Assembly: GCF_008119785.1 (NCBI RefSeq)
Contig: NZ_VSFA01000006.1
Location: forward strand, 120,817 to 184,816
Source: Micromonospora sp. MP36
GTDB taxonomy: Bacteria; Actinomycetota; Actinomycetes; Mycobacteriales; Micromonosporaceae
DNA length: 64,000 nt
Direction of reading: 5' to 3'
The notes beneath the pieces are model-generated. The model was not told the DNA's origin, did no database searches, and saw nothing but the letters and a program-made list of their open reading frames with translations. Both the position numbers and the translations under genes were made by a program. Each line of letters begins with the position of its first letter. Position 1 is the stretch's first letter. Positions 26,340 to 34,497 of this stretch are shown here, piece after piece.

Positions 26340-29192
26340 TCAGCTGCAGCCGCTGGTGGAGCCGCAGCCCTCGCAGACGTAGCAGCTACCGGCCGGCCGC
26401 ATCTTCGTACCGCAGGTGAAGCAGAGCGGCGCGTCGGCGGCCTTGCCGATCACGGCCTCCAGCAGCTCGGTGCTGGAGCCCACCGACGGCGCCGGCTTGA
26501 CTGCGGCGACGTCCGCGACCTCCTGCTTCGGCTGGACGACCGCCTTCGGCTCAGGCGTCGCGACCGGGGCGGAGGCGGCCATCGCGGTGAGGTCCGCACC
26601 GTTCGCCTCCGCCTCCGCCTCGGCCTGGAGCTGGGCGGCCCGCTCCTTGGCGGTGAAGATGCCCAGCTCCGCGCGGCGCTCGTACGGCAGGAAGTCCAGG
26701 GCCAGGCGACGGAAGATGTAGTCCATCACCGAGGCCGCCATCCGCACGTCCGGGTCGTCGGTCATGCCGGCCGGCTCGAAGCGCATGTTGGTGAACTTGC
26801 TGACGTACGTCTCCAGCGGGACGCCGTACTGGAGACCGATGGAGATGGCCACCGAGAAGGCGTCCATCACGCCGGCCAGGGTCGAGCCCTGCTTCGACAT
26901 CTTGAGGAAGACCTCACCGAGGCCGTCGTCCGGGTACGACGAGGCGGTGAGGTAGCCCTCGGCGCCGCCGACCGAGAAGGAGATCGTCTCCGACGGGCGC
27001 TTCTTCGGCAGCCGCTTGCGCACCGGCCGGTACTCGACGACCTTCTCCACTACCTTCTCGACCTCGGCGGCCGGGGTCTCGGCGGCGGCCTTGTTCGACT
27101 TGGCCACCGAGAGCGGCTGGCCCACCTTGCAGTTGTCCCGGTAGATCGCCAGCGCCTTGAGGCCGAGCTTCCAGCCCTCGAAGTAGATCTTCTCGACGTC
27201 CTCGACGGTCGCCTGCTCGGGCATGTTGACCGTCTTGGAGATGGCGCCGGAGACGAACGGCTGGATCGCCGCCATCATCCGCACGTGGCCCATCGGGGCG
27301 ATGGACCGCTCACCCATCGCGCAGTCGAAGACCGGGTAGTGCTCGGGCTTGAGGCCCGGGGCGTCCACCACGTGGCCGTGGTCGGCGATGTGCTCGACGA
27401 TCGCCTCGACCTGCTCCTCGGGGTAGCCGAGGCTGCGCAGGGCACGCGGCACGGTCTGGTTGACGATCTGCATCGAGCCGCCGCCGACCAGCTTCTTGAA
27501 CTTGACCAGCGCCAGGTCCGGCTCCACGCCGGTCGTGTCGCAGTCCATCATGAAGCCGATGGTGCCGGTCGGGGCGAGGACGCTGGCCTGCGAGTTACGC
27601 CAGCCGTTCTTGTCGCCGATCTTGTTGCCGAGCGTCCACTGCTTGGTGGCCTCGCGCTGGATGGCGGTGGCCACGGTGCCGGTCGGCTTGATGGCGTCGT
27701 TCGCGGCGGCGTGCTTGCGCATGACCCGCTTGTGCGGCTCCGCGTTGCGGGCGTAGCCGTCGTACGGGCCGACGACGCCGGCCAGCTCGGCGGAGCGGCG
27801 GTAGGCGGTGCCCGTCATCAGCGAGGTGATCGCCGCGGCGACCTCCCGGCCCTGCTCCGAGTCGTACGGCAGGCCGGAGGCCATCAGCAGTGCGCCGAGG
27901 TTGGCGTAGCCGATGCCGAGCTGCCGGTAGGCACGGCTGGTCTCGCCGATCTTCTCGGTCGGGAAGTCGGCGAAGCAGATCGAGATGTCCATCGCGGTGA
28001 TGACGAACTCGACCGACTTGACGAACTTCTCCACCTCGAAGCTGCCGTCGGCGCGCATGAACTTCATCAGGTTCAGCGAGGCGAGGTTGCACGAGGAGTT
28101 GTCCAGGTGCAGGTACTCCGAGCACGGGTTCGAGGCGGTGATCCGCCCGGTCTCCGGGCAGGTGTGCCAGTCGTTGATGGTGTCGTCGTACTGCAGGCCG
28201 GGGTCGGCGCACTCCCAGGCGGCCTGGGAGATGCTGCGGAACAGCTTCTTGGCGTCGATCGTCTCGATGGTCTGCCCGTCGAGCCGGCCGCGCAGGTCGA
28301 AGCCGCCGCCGTTCTCCACCGCGGTCATGAACTCGTCGGAGACCCGGACCGAGTTGTTGGCGTTCTGGTACTGCACGCTGACGATGTCGGCGCCGCCCAG
28401 GTCCATGTCGAAGCCGGCGTCCCGCAGCGCGCGGATCTTGTCCTCCTCGCGCGCCTTGGTGACCACGAACTCCTGGATGTCCGGGTGGTCGACATCGAGG
28501 ATGACCATCTTGGCCGCACGCCGGGTGGCGCCGCCGGACTTGATGGTGCCGGCGGAGGCGTCCGCGCCGCGCATGAAGCTGACCGGGCCGGAGGCGTTGC
28601 CACCGGAGGAGAGCAGCTCCCGGGAGGAGCGGATCCGGGACAGGTTGACGCCGGAGCCGGAGCCGCCCTTGAAGATCAGCCCCTCCTCCTTGTACCAGTC
28701 GAGGATCGAGTCCATCGAGTCGTCGACGGCCAGGATGAAGCACGCGCTGACCTGCTGCGGCGACGGCGTGCCCACGTTGAACCAGACCGGCGAGTTGAAG
28801 CTGAACACCTGGTGCAGCAGCATCCAGGTCAGCTCGTGCGCGAACACCTCCGCGTCGGCCGGGGTGGCGAAGTAGCCGTACTCCTCACCGGCGGTGCGGT
28901 AGGTGCCGACCACCCGGTCGATCAGCTGCTTGAGCGACCACTCCCGCTCCGGGGTCCCCACCGCGCCCCGGAAGTATTTGGTGGTCACGATGTTCGCTGC
29001 GTTGACGGACCAGGACTCGGGGAACTCCACCCCGCGCTGCTCGAAGTTGATCGAGCCGTCCCGCCAGTTCGTCATCACGACGTCGCGGCGCTCCCAGGTG
29101 ACCTCGTCGTAGGGATGCACCCCCTCGGTCGTCCAGACGCGCTCGATCTTCAGCCCTGTCCCGGCCTTGTTCCGTGACTTGCTGGTCGTCAC
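26340..29192 (-). CDS. nrdJ: adenosylcobalamin-dependent (class II) ribonucleotide reductase
   Basis: Reduces ribonucleotides to deoxyribonucleotides using a B12-generated thiyl radical. The 950-residue length is typical of the large actinobacterial NrdJ. Visible marks are SPVWFNVG and SACFILAVDDS (first redox Cys), FKGGSGSGVNLSRIRSS, SNPCSEYLHLDNSSCNLASLNL (radical Cys region) and SVLAPTGTIGFMMDCDT. The C-terminus ends in a zinc-like Cys cluster (CFTCG, CYVCEGCG), usual for this subclass. GTG 29192. It follows nrdR by 71 bases, so NrdR control of the operon is likely. No cobalamin riboswitch is seen. Confidence 0.97.
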   Translation of the reverse strand: MTTSKSRNKAGTGLKIERVWTTEGVHPYDEVTWERRDVVMTNWRDGSINFEQRGVEFPESWSVNAANIVTTKYFRGAVGTPEREWSLKQLIDRVVGTYRTAGEEYGYFATPADAEVFAHELTWMLLHQVFSFNSPVWFNVGTPSPQQVSACFILAVDDSMDSILDWYKEEGLIFKGGSGSGVNLSRIRSSRELLSSGGNASGPVSFMRGADASAGTIKSGGATRRAAKMVILDVDHPDIQEFVVTKAREEDKIRALRDAGFDMDLGGADIVSVQYQNANNSVRVSDEFMTAVENGGGFDLRGRLDGQTIETIDAKKLFRSISQAAWECADPGLQYDDTINDWHTCPETGRITASNPCSEYLHLDNSSCNLASLNLMKFMRADGSFEVEKFVKSVEFVITAMDISICFADFPTEKIGETSRAYRQLGIGYANLGALLMASGLPYDSEQGREVAAAITSLMTGTAYRRSAELAGVVGPYDGYARNAEPHKRVMRKHAAANDAIKPTGTVATAIQREATKQWTLGNKIGDKNGWRNSQASVLAPTGTIGFMMDCDTTGVEPDLALVKFKKLVGGGSMQIVNQTVPRALRSLGYPEEQVEAIVEHIADHGHVVDAPGLKPEHYPVFDCAMGERSIAPMGHVRMMAAIQPFVSGAISKTVNMPEQATVEDVEKIYFEGWKLGLKALAIYRDNCKVGQPLSVAKSNKAAAETPAAEVEKVVEKVVEYRPVRKRLPKKRPSETISFSVGGAEGYLTASSYPDDGLGEVFLKMSKQGSTLAGVMDAFSVAISIGLQYGVPLETYVSKFTNMRFEPAGMTDDPDVRMAASVMDYIFRRLALDFLPYERRAELGIFTAKERAAQLQAEAEAEANGADLTAMAASAPVATPEPKAVVQPKQEVADVAAVKPAPSVGSSTELLEAVIGKAADAPLCFTCGTKMRPAGSCYVCEGCGSTSGCS

Positions 29193-29263
29193 GCCGTCGC
29201 CCCCCTCGTCTGCGCGCGGTCACCCACCGCGCGTCCCCAAATCTGTCTGAAATCCGAAAAGAA

Positions 29264-29758
29264 TCAGCTGGTCCGGCCGGCGGCCTCGACCGGCTCGTCG
29301 CCGGCCCGGGCCCGCGCGGCGGCGCGCAGCGTCTCGATCTCGCGCTCGAAGTCGGCGAGCGAGTCGAACGACCGGTAGACGCTGGCGAACCGCAGGTAGG
29401 CCACCTCGTCCAGGTCGCGCAGCGGGCCCAGGATGGCCAGCCCGACCTCGTGGCTGGGGATCTCGGCGGCCCCCTTGGCCCGCACGGTCTCCTCGACCTT
29501 CTGCGCCAGCAGCGCGATGGAGTCGTCGTCGACCGGCCGGCCCTGGCACGCCTTGCGCACCCCGCCGATGATCTTGATGCGGCTGAACGGCTCGGTCACC
29601 CCGCTGCGCTTGACCACCGCGAGCACCGCCTCCTCGACGGTGGTGAACCGCTTGCCGCACTCCGGGCAGGCCCGCCGCCGCCGGATGAGCTGGCCGTCGT
29701 CGGCCTCCCGCGAGTCGACCACTCGAGAGTCGGCGTGCCGGCAGTACGGACACCGCAT
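29264..29758 (-). CDS. nrdR: NrdR transcriptional repressor of ribonucleotide reductase genes
   Basis: A 164-residue nucleotide-sensing repressor. An N-terminal zinc ribbon has CPYC (residues 3-6) and CPEC (about 31-34). An ATP-cone domain follows, from about residue 46 ([20 protein letters not shown]) to 135, that reads ATP/dATP. ATG 29758 has GGAGG 8 bases upstream; earlier in-frame starts are not needed. It is transcribed ahead of nrdJ and divergent from lexA across a 559-base regulatory region. Confidence 0.96.
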   Translation of the reverse strand: MRCPYCRHADSRVVDSREADDGQLIRRRRACPECGKRFTTVEEAVLAVVKRSGVTEPFSRIKIIGGVRKACQGRPVDDDSIALLAQKVEETVRAKGAAEIPSHEVGLAILGPLRDLDEVAYLRFASVYRSFDSLADFEREIETLRAAARARAGDEPVEAAGRTS

Positions 29759-29912
29759 CGCCTGACCTCCTTCATCGACCGTGGGCGCACCGATCGGCTC
29801 CCGGGCACGCGCCACCGCGGCGAGGCCATCGTCGGATGGCTGACGCCGGGTTGACGGTACGGGAGTGCGTTCGGTAGCGGAACCCAACCTGTAGGCGACT
29901 TACGCCCGTGTG

Positions 29913-29930
29913 ACTACTACATCTAGGGGT
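29913..29930. promoter_or_regulatory. NrdR-like box at the nrdR-nrdJ start site
   Basis: The palindromic core CTACATCTAG (29917-29926; CTAGATGTAG on the operon strand) matches 8 of 10 positions of the NrdR-box core C-w-A-t-A-T-a-T-w-G. It lies just downstream of the -10 of the nrdR promoter, where a bound repressor would block initiation. Only one clear copy is seen, whereas NrdR boxes usually come in pairs. Confidence 0.6.
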
Positions 29931-29932
29931 CG

Positions 29933-29961
29933 ACCGTATGCCGTCGCCCTAGCGAGGTCAA
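29933..29961 (-). promoter_or_regulatory. nrdR-nrdJ promoter
   Basis: On the minus strand TTGACC (29961-29956) and TACGGT (29938-29933) are separated by 17 bases, a good match to actinobacterial sigma-70-type promoters. The predicted start is around 29926, about 170 bases ahead of the nrdR ATG, leaving a long leader. Confidence 0.65.
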
Positions 29962-30087
29962 GTTGGCACGCGTGTCGCGCGCGTCATCAGAATCACTCAC
30001 CCGTCCCACCCTTCCCAGGTCGCTGAAAACCCAACGGCCGACACCTCGGAGGGTTACCGCCAGCCCCCGATCGGTCGCGTTCCGTTG

Positions 30088-30099
30088 GAACACGCGTTC
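30088..30099. promoter_or_regulatory. LexA (SOS) box 1 upstream of lexA
   Basis: GAACACGCGTTC fits the GAAC-N4-GTTC core of actinobacterial SOS boxes exactly and is flanked by G and G as in CGAAC/GTTCG-type sites. It lies about 218 bases upstream of the lexA start. Confidence 0.8.
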
Positions 30100-30121
30100 G
30101 AGAGCGACGTACCATTTACCA

Positions 30122-30133
30122 GAACAGGCGTTC
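30122..30133. promoter_or_regulatory. LexA (SOS) box 2 upstream of lexA
   Basis: GAACAGGCGTTC again fits GAAC-N4-GTTC exactly. The two box centres are 34 bases apart, about three helical turns, which could allow cooperative binding and autorepression of lexA. A GGAAATCC/ATTTCC inverted repeat follows at 30134-30150. Confidence 0.8.
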
Positions 30134-30183
30134 GGAAATCCAGGATTTCCCCGCGACACGCCGATAACAGGTCGTACAGATGT

Positions 30184-30212
30184 TTGAAAATGGCTGATCT
30201 CACCTATACGGT
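30184..30212 (+). promoter_or_regulatory. lexA-proximal promoter
   Basis: TTGAAA (30184-30189), 17-base spacer, TACGGT (30207-30212), the same -10 hexamer and spacing as the divergent nrdR promoter. It lies downstream of both SOS boxes, so there may also be an upstream start overlapping them (for example TTGGAA at 30085 with TACCAT at 30110). Confidence 0.5.
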
Positions 30213-30317
30213 CAACAACGACCGGACACGGCGTGTCGCGTCGATCCGGTCGGCAGCACCACCCGAGCACGCACCACGAGCCGCCAAGGCACCCAGCGCC
30301 GACCAGGGAGGACGGAC

Positions 30318-31103
30318 GTGACCGAGGACCGGGCCAGCCGGCAGAAGAACCCGCAGCCGATCGACGGGGCGGGTCCGCCGGCGACCCGTCGACCCCGCGC
30401 CGCGCGCAGTCGGGCCGCGCAGCCCGCCGTGCGCCCGGTCACGCCGGTGGTCAGCAGCTTCCCCGACCCGACGACGGTCGACCTGACCGCCCGGCAGCGC
30501 CGGATCCTGGAGTTCATCCGCACCTGGGTGGAGCGCCACGGCTACCCGCCGAGCGTGCGCGAGATCGGCGAGGCGGTCGGCCTGGTCTCCCCGTCCAGCG
30601 TCGCCTACCAGCTCAAGGAGCTGGAGAAGAAGGGCTTCCTGCGCCGCGACCCCAACCGGCCGCGCGCGGTGGACGTCCGCGCCCCCGGCGACGTGCTCGA
30701 CGACGAGGCGGCCCGCGCGCAGCGGCCCGCCCCGGCGTACGTGCCGATGCTGGGCCGGATCGCCGCCGGTGGCCCGATCCTCGCCGAGCAGGCGGTGGAG
30801 GACATCTTCCCCCTCCCCCGCGAGCTGGTCGGCGAGGGCGAGGTCTTCATGCTCCAGGTCAAGGGCGACTCGATGCTCGACGCGGCGATCTGCGACGGCG
30901 ACTGGGTGGTGGTCCGGCAGCAGCCCACCGCCGAGGCCGGCGACATCGTGGCGGCCATGCTCGACGGCGAGGCGACCGTGAAGACCTACCGGCGCCGCGA
31001 CGGGCACGTCTGGCTGATGCCGCAGAACCCGGCCTTCGACCCGATCCCCGGCGACGACGCCACCATCATGGGTCGCGTGGTCGCGGTGCTGCGCCGGATC
31101 TGA
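30318..31103 (+). CDS. lexA: LexA SOS repressor
   Basis: Represses DNA-damage genes until RecA filaments trigger its self-cleavage. The 261-residue protein has a roughly 50-residue disordered N-terminal extension, then the winged helix ([20 protein letters not shown], about 56-75; [20 protein letters not shown]). The S24 peptidase domain has cleavage site Ala150-Gly151 (RIAAGGPI), nucleophile Ser185 in GDSMLDA and general base Lys222 in ATVKTY. GTG 30318 follows GGGAGG by about 6 bases. It is divergent from nrdR and has two SOS boxes of its own. Confidence 0.97.
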   Translation: MTEDRASRQKNPQPIDGAGPPATRRPRAARSRAAQPAVRPVTPVVSSFPDPTTVDLTARQRRILEFIRTWVERHGYPPSVREIGEAVGLVSPSSVAYQLKELEKKGFLRRDPNRPRAVDVRAPGDVLDDEAARAQRPAPAYVPMLGRIAAGGPILAEQAVEDIFPLPRELVGEGEVFMLQVKGDSMLDAAICDGDWVVVRQQPTAEAGDIVAAMLDGEATVKTYRRRDGHVWLMPQNPAFDPIPGDDATIMGRVVAVLRRI

Positions 31104-31110
31104 CCACAGA

Positions 31111-31142
31111 ACGGGTGACCGCCGACTGCGGCGGTCACCCGT
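31111..31142. terminator. hairpin between lexA and the convergent membrane protein gene
   Basis: ACGGGTGACCGCC (31111-31123) pairs perfectly with GGCGGTCACCCGT (31130-31142) around a 6-base loop. It lies 7 bases after the lexA stop and 7 bases before the convergent gene's stop, so it can serve both. Confidence 0.85.
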
Positions 31143-31148
31143 GCCAGG

Positions 31149-32789
31149 TCAGTAGCGGTCGCCCCCGTATTCCCGGCCACCGCCGGAGACCGGCCCGTAC
31201 TGGCCCCGCTCGTCGTAGCCCCCGTGGCCCCGACCGTTGCGCGGGTCCCGGTAGTCGGGCTCGCCTCGGGGCGGCTCGGCACGCCCGCCGCCGTACCCGC
31301 GCCCGCCCTGGGGGCCGCCGCCACCCTGCGGCGGGCGGCCGTACATGCCGCCGCCCTGCTGCGGGCCGCCACCGTAGACGCCACCGCCCTGCGGGCGGCC
31401 ACCGCCCCGCTGGCCGCCGCCATAGACGCCGCCACCACGACCACCGCCGCCCTCCGAGGGACGGCCACCGCCGTACACGCCGCCGCCCGCCGGTCGGCCC
31501 GGAGCACCGTTCGCCGGGCCGCCCTCGTAGCCGCCGCCCTGGGCGCCGCCGCCGTAGCCACCACCGCCGCCGTAGCCGCCGCCGTTGTTGGCGCCCCCGC
31601 CGTAGACCCCGCCGCGCGCGGTGTCGGGTCGGTTGCCGTTCGCCGGGAACTCGTCGGAAGGCTCCTCCGCCGGCGCGGGCTTGCGGCGCGCCCGTAGGAT
31701 GCCGAAGATCCCGGCGCCGACCAGCAGCGCGCCGATCACGCCGACCGCCGCGATCAGATAGGTGATCTGGTCCAGGGTCAGCCCGTCGATCCAGGACTTT
31801 CCGGCGGCTGGCTTTTTCACCTCGTTGCCGACCTTCGGCAGTGCCTCCACACCGGTGGTCGACGGGGTGTAGCTGAGGATGTCGACCGGGTCCGAGGCCT
31901 CGAGGTTGCCGGCGTCGGAGACGGTGACGAAGAGCTTGCCGTCCGGGGTGTAGGAGATGGCCTCGCCGAACGGGTCGGCGAGCGGGGTGACCCTCGGCTT
32001 GCCGGTGGTCAGCGCCGCGACGATGTCGCCACCGGTCACGTCGAACTCGAAGGCGTCCGCATAGGTACGCAGGACGACCTTGGTGCCGTCGGGCGAGCGG
32101 GCGGCGCCGGTGACGAGCAACCGGCCCGGCGAGCCCAACTTGTTGTCCGTGTTGGTCTTGGGAAGGGTGACCTCGCCGACCTTCTTCATCGGCACCGGGG
32201 GGGTGTCGCCGTTCTTGAGCTTCGCCGTCGGGGTGAAGATCTCCGACTTGCCGGAGGTCTCCTTGGTGATGATCAACGGCAGATTGTCATCCCCGATCAG
32301 CAGCGCCTCGGCGTCGTGCGGCTCGTTGCCCGGGTACGACAGGCGGTGCAGGACCGGCTTCTTTGACCCGTTGAGCGGCATGCTCCAGACGGCGACCCGC
32401 TCCCGGCGGGTCTTGCTGGTGATGTTGTCGCCGGTATCGGCGATCCACAGCGTGTCCCCGTCTGGGCTGAGGGCCAGGTCCTCGGTGTCGGCCGGCCCGT
32501 CGCCCGAGTAGCGGACCGGGTCCTTTGAGATCTTGCACTTCGCGTCGAGGTAGAAGACCCGCTTGAGGCTCTCCTGGTCGCTGCCGTCGTTGATCACCAC
32601 GTAGCCGGTGCTGGTGGCGACGAGGCCGGACAGCTCCCGCAGTCGCTTGTCCTCGATCGTGCACTTCTTCTTCGGAGCCGTGGCCAGCGCGGGGGCCGCG
32701 GCGGGAGCCGCCACGGCCAGCCCGGCCGGCGCCACGACCGCGCCGACGAGGCTCAGCGCGATCGTGACCGAGGAGACAGCATGCCGCAT
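31149..32789 (-). CDS. exported beta-propeller-like protein with membrane anchor and Gly/Tyr-rich tail
   Basis: A 546-residue, probably single-pass membrane protein. A signal peptide (about 1-32) leads to a domain of about 290 residues with propeller-like repeats: LRELSGLVATSTGYVVINDG, ALSPDGDTLWIADTGDN, AARSPDGTKVVLRTY and SYTPDGKLFVTVSDAG. A transmembrane helix follows (ITYLIAAVGVIGALLVGAGI, about 346-365) with positive residues after it. The last 170 residues are low complexity, with GGGVYGGG-type units repeated at least five times plus Pro/Arg blocks. Start ATG 32789; no strong ribosome binding site. The ligand or enzyme activity is not evident. Confidence 0.8.
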   Translation of the reverse strand: MRHAVSSVTIALSLVGAVVAPAGLAVAAPAAAPALATAPKKKCTIEDKRLRELSGLVATSTGYVVINDGSDQESLKRVFYLDAKCKISKDPVRYSGDGPADTEDLALSPDGDTLWIADTGDNITSKTRRERVAVWSMPLNGSKKPVLHRLSYPGNEPHDAEALLIGDDNLPLIITKETSGKSEIFTPTAKLKNGDTPPVPMKKVGEVTLPKTNTDNKLGSPGRLLVTGAARSPDGTKVVLRTYADAFEFDVTGGDIVAALTTGKPRVTPLADPFGEAISYTPDGKLFVTVSDAGNLEASDPVDILSYTPSTTGVEALPKVGNEVKKPAAGKSWIDGLTLDQITYLIAAVGVIGALLVGAGIFGILRARRKPAPAEEPSDEFPANGNRPDTARGGVYGGGANNGGGYGGGGGYGGGAQGGGYEGGPANGAPGRPAGGGVYGGGRPSEGGGGRGGGVYGGGQRGGGRPQGGGVYGGGPQQGGGMYGRPPQGGGGPQGGRGYGGGRAEPPRGEPDYRDPRNGRGHGGYDERGQYGPVSGGGREYGGDRY

Positions 32790-32839
32790 GGCGCCAAGTG
32801 TCGCACGGCCCGGGTTACGGGCGGGTGACGCCGGACGGC

Positions 32840-34303
32840 TCACCCGGCGACCGCGACCCGCTCCCCGCTGGCGAGCCGGTCCCCCGCCCGGTACGGCACC
32901 AGCTCGGCGGCGAGCGCCTCGCTGACCCGTACGTGCAGCAGCGTGCCCTCGGGCAGGTGGGAGGTGCTCAGCACCTCGCCGTGCCGGTGCAGCCGGGCCA
33001 CCAGGTCACCCCGGTCGTACGGGAGCACCGCGCGGACCTCGACCGCCGGACGCGGCAGCCGCTGCTCGATCGCCTCGCGCAGCCCGTCGATCCCGCCCCC
33101 GGTGTGCGCGGAGACCAGGACCGCGTCCGGCCAGATCCGCTTGAGCCGCAGCAGGGTCTCCTCGTCGGCGGCGTCGGTCTTGTTGACCACCAGCAGCTCG
33201 GGCAGCCGGTCGGCGCCCACCTCGGCGAGCACCTCGCGGACCGCCCGCACCTGCTCCTCCGGGTCCGGGTGGGTGCCGTCGACCACGTGCACCACCAGGT
33301 CGGCGTCGGCGACCTCCTCCAGGGTCGAGCGGAACGCCTCGACGATCTGGTGCGGCAGGTGCCGGACGAACCCGACGGTGTCGGAGAGGGTGTAGAGCCG
33401 GCCGTCGGCGGTCTCGGCCCGGCGGGTGGTCGGGTCCAGGGTGGCGAACAGCGCGTTCTCCACCAGCACGCCCGCGCCGGTGAGCCGGTTGAGCAGGCTG
33501 GACTTGCCGGCGTTGGTGTAGCCGGCGATGGCCACCGCGGGCACCGCGTTGCGCGAGCGCCGGGCCCGCTTGGTCTGGCGTACCGTCGTCATGCTCTTGA
33601 TCTCCCGGCGCAGCCGGGCGATCCGGTGCCGGATCCGGCGCCGGTCGGTCTCGAGCTTGGTCTCACCGGGGCCACGCAGGCCCACGCCGCCGCCGGCGCC
33701 GCCGCCACGACCGCTACCGCCGGTCTGCCGGGACAGCGTCTCACCCCAGCCGCGCAGTCGCGGCAGCAGGTATTCCAGCTGGGCCAGCTCGACCTGGGCC
33801 TTACCCTCGCGGCTCTTGGCGTGCTGGGCGAAGATGTCGAGGATCAGCGCCGTCCGGTCCACGACCTTGACCTTGGTGCGCTGCTCCAGGTTGCGCAGCT
33901 GCGACGGGGACAGTTCACCGTCGCAGATCACCGTGTCGGCGCCGGTGGAGAGCACCACCGCGCCCAGGTCGTCGACCTTGCCCCGACCGATGTAGGTGGC
34001 CGGGTCGGGCCGGTTGCGGCGCTGGATCAGCCCCTCGAGCACCTGCGAGCCGGCCGTCTCGGCCAGCGCCGCCAGCTCGGTGAGGCTGTTCTCCGCGTCC
34101 TCCTGGGTCCCCTCGGTCCAGACGCCCACCAGGACGACCCGCTCCAGCCGCAGCTGGCGGTATTCGACCTCGGTGATGTCGGTGAGCTCGGTGGAGAGGC
34201 CGGGGACCCGCCGCAGCGCCTGCCGCTCCGACAGCTCGAACTCGCCGGTGGTGGCATCGAGCTCGTCGTCCTCGAAGGGTACGTAGGTCTCCTGCTCTCG
34301 CAA
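32840..34303 (-). CDS. hflX: ribosome-associated GTPase HflX
   Basis: A GTPase that binds 50S subunits and splits stalled or heat-damaged ribosomes. The N-terminal HflX domain contains ERVVLVGVWTEGT and YIGRGKVDDL. A coiled linker with a Gly-rich insert (TGGSGRGGGAGGGVGLRGPG) precedes the G domain: P-loop GYTNAGKSS, DTVGF and NKTD. The insert keeps the GPGETKLE motif. The start is a choice: TTG 34303 has AGGAG 7 bases upstream and gives 487 residues, while ATG 34330 or 34369 in frame would add 9 or 22 residues without a clear ribosome binding site. Confidence 0.93.
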   Translation of the reverse strand: MREQETYVPFEDDELDATTGEFELSERQALRRVPGLSTELTDITEVEYRQLRLERVVLVGVWTEGTQEDAENSLTELAALAETAGSQVLEGLIQRRNRPDPATYIGRGKVDDLGAVVLSTGADTVICDGELSPSQLRNLEQRTKVKVVDRTALILDIFAQHAKSREGKAQVELAQLEYLLPRLRGWGETLSRQTGGSGRGGGAGGGVGLRGPGETKLETDRRRIRHRIARLRREIKSMTTVRQTKRARRSRNAVPAVAIAGYTNAGKSSLLNRLTGAGVLVENALFATLDPTTRRAETADGRLYTLSDTVGFVRHLPHQIVEAFRSTLEEVADADLVVHVVDGTHPDPEEQVRAVREVLAEVGADRLPELLVVNKTDAADEETLLRLKRIWPDAVLVSAHTGGGIDGLREAIEQRLPRPAVEVRAVLPYDRGDLVARLHRHGEVLSTSHLPEGTLLHVRVSEALAAELVPYRAGDRLASGERVAVAG

Positions 34304-34497
34304 ACTGCGTCTCCTGTCCGTTCTGTCCATTGCCGGGGGATTTCCGGCGCGTACGAGCAATCCTGACATGTGGCAACGCCCGATGCACCTGCTATATGCC
34401 CGTGGTCGTACCCACTAGTAGCGGGGTCGGCTGCCGGCCGACCTCGGCGAGCGAGTAGAAATGCCTGGCGAACCGCAGTAATGACGGAGGAGTTTTC

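Noticed and set aside
26226..29177. 983-codon plus-strand frame opposite nrdJ
   Set aside because: Antisense to a clear class II ribonucleotide reductase; composition is the His/Gly/Val/Leu-rich shadow produced by GC-rich codons.
29193..29263. Cobalamin riboswitch for nrdJ
   Set aside because: The gap is 71 bases and has no B12-box-like sequence; the nrdR leader also shows none.
30085..30321. 78-codon frame ending at the lexA start
   Set aside because: It would span the SOS box and the lexA promoter and has no ribosome binding site; overlap with lexA GTG is probably chance.
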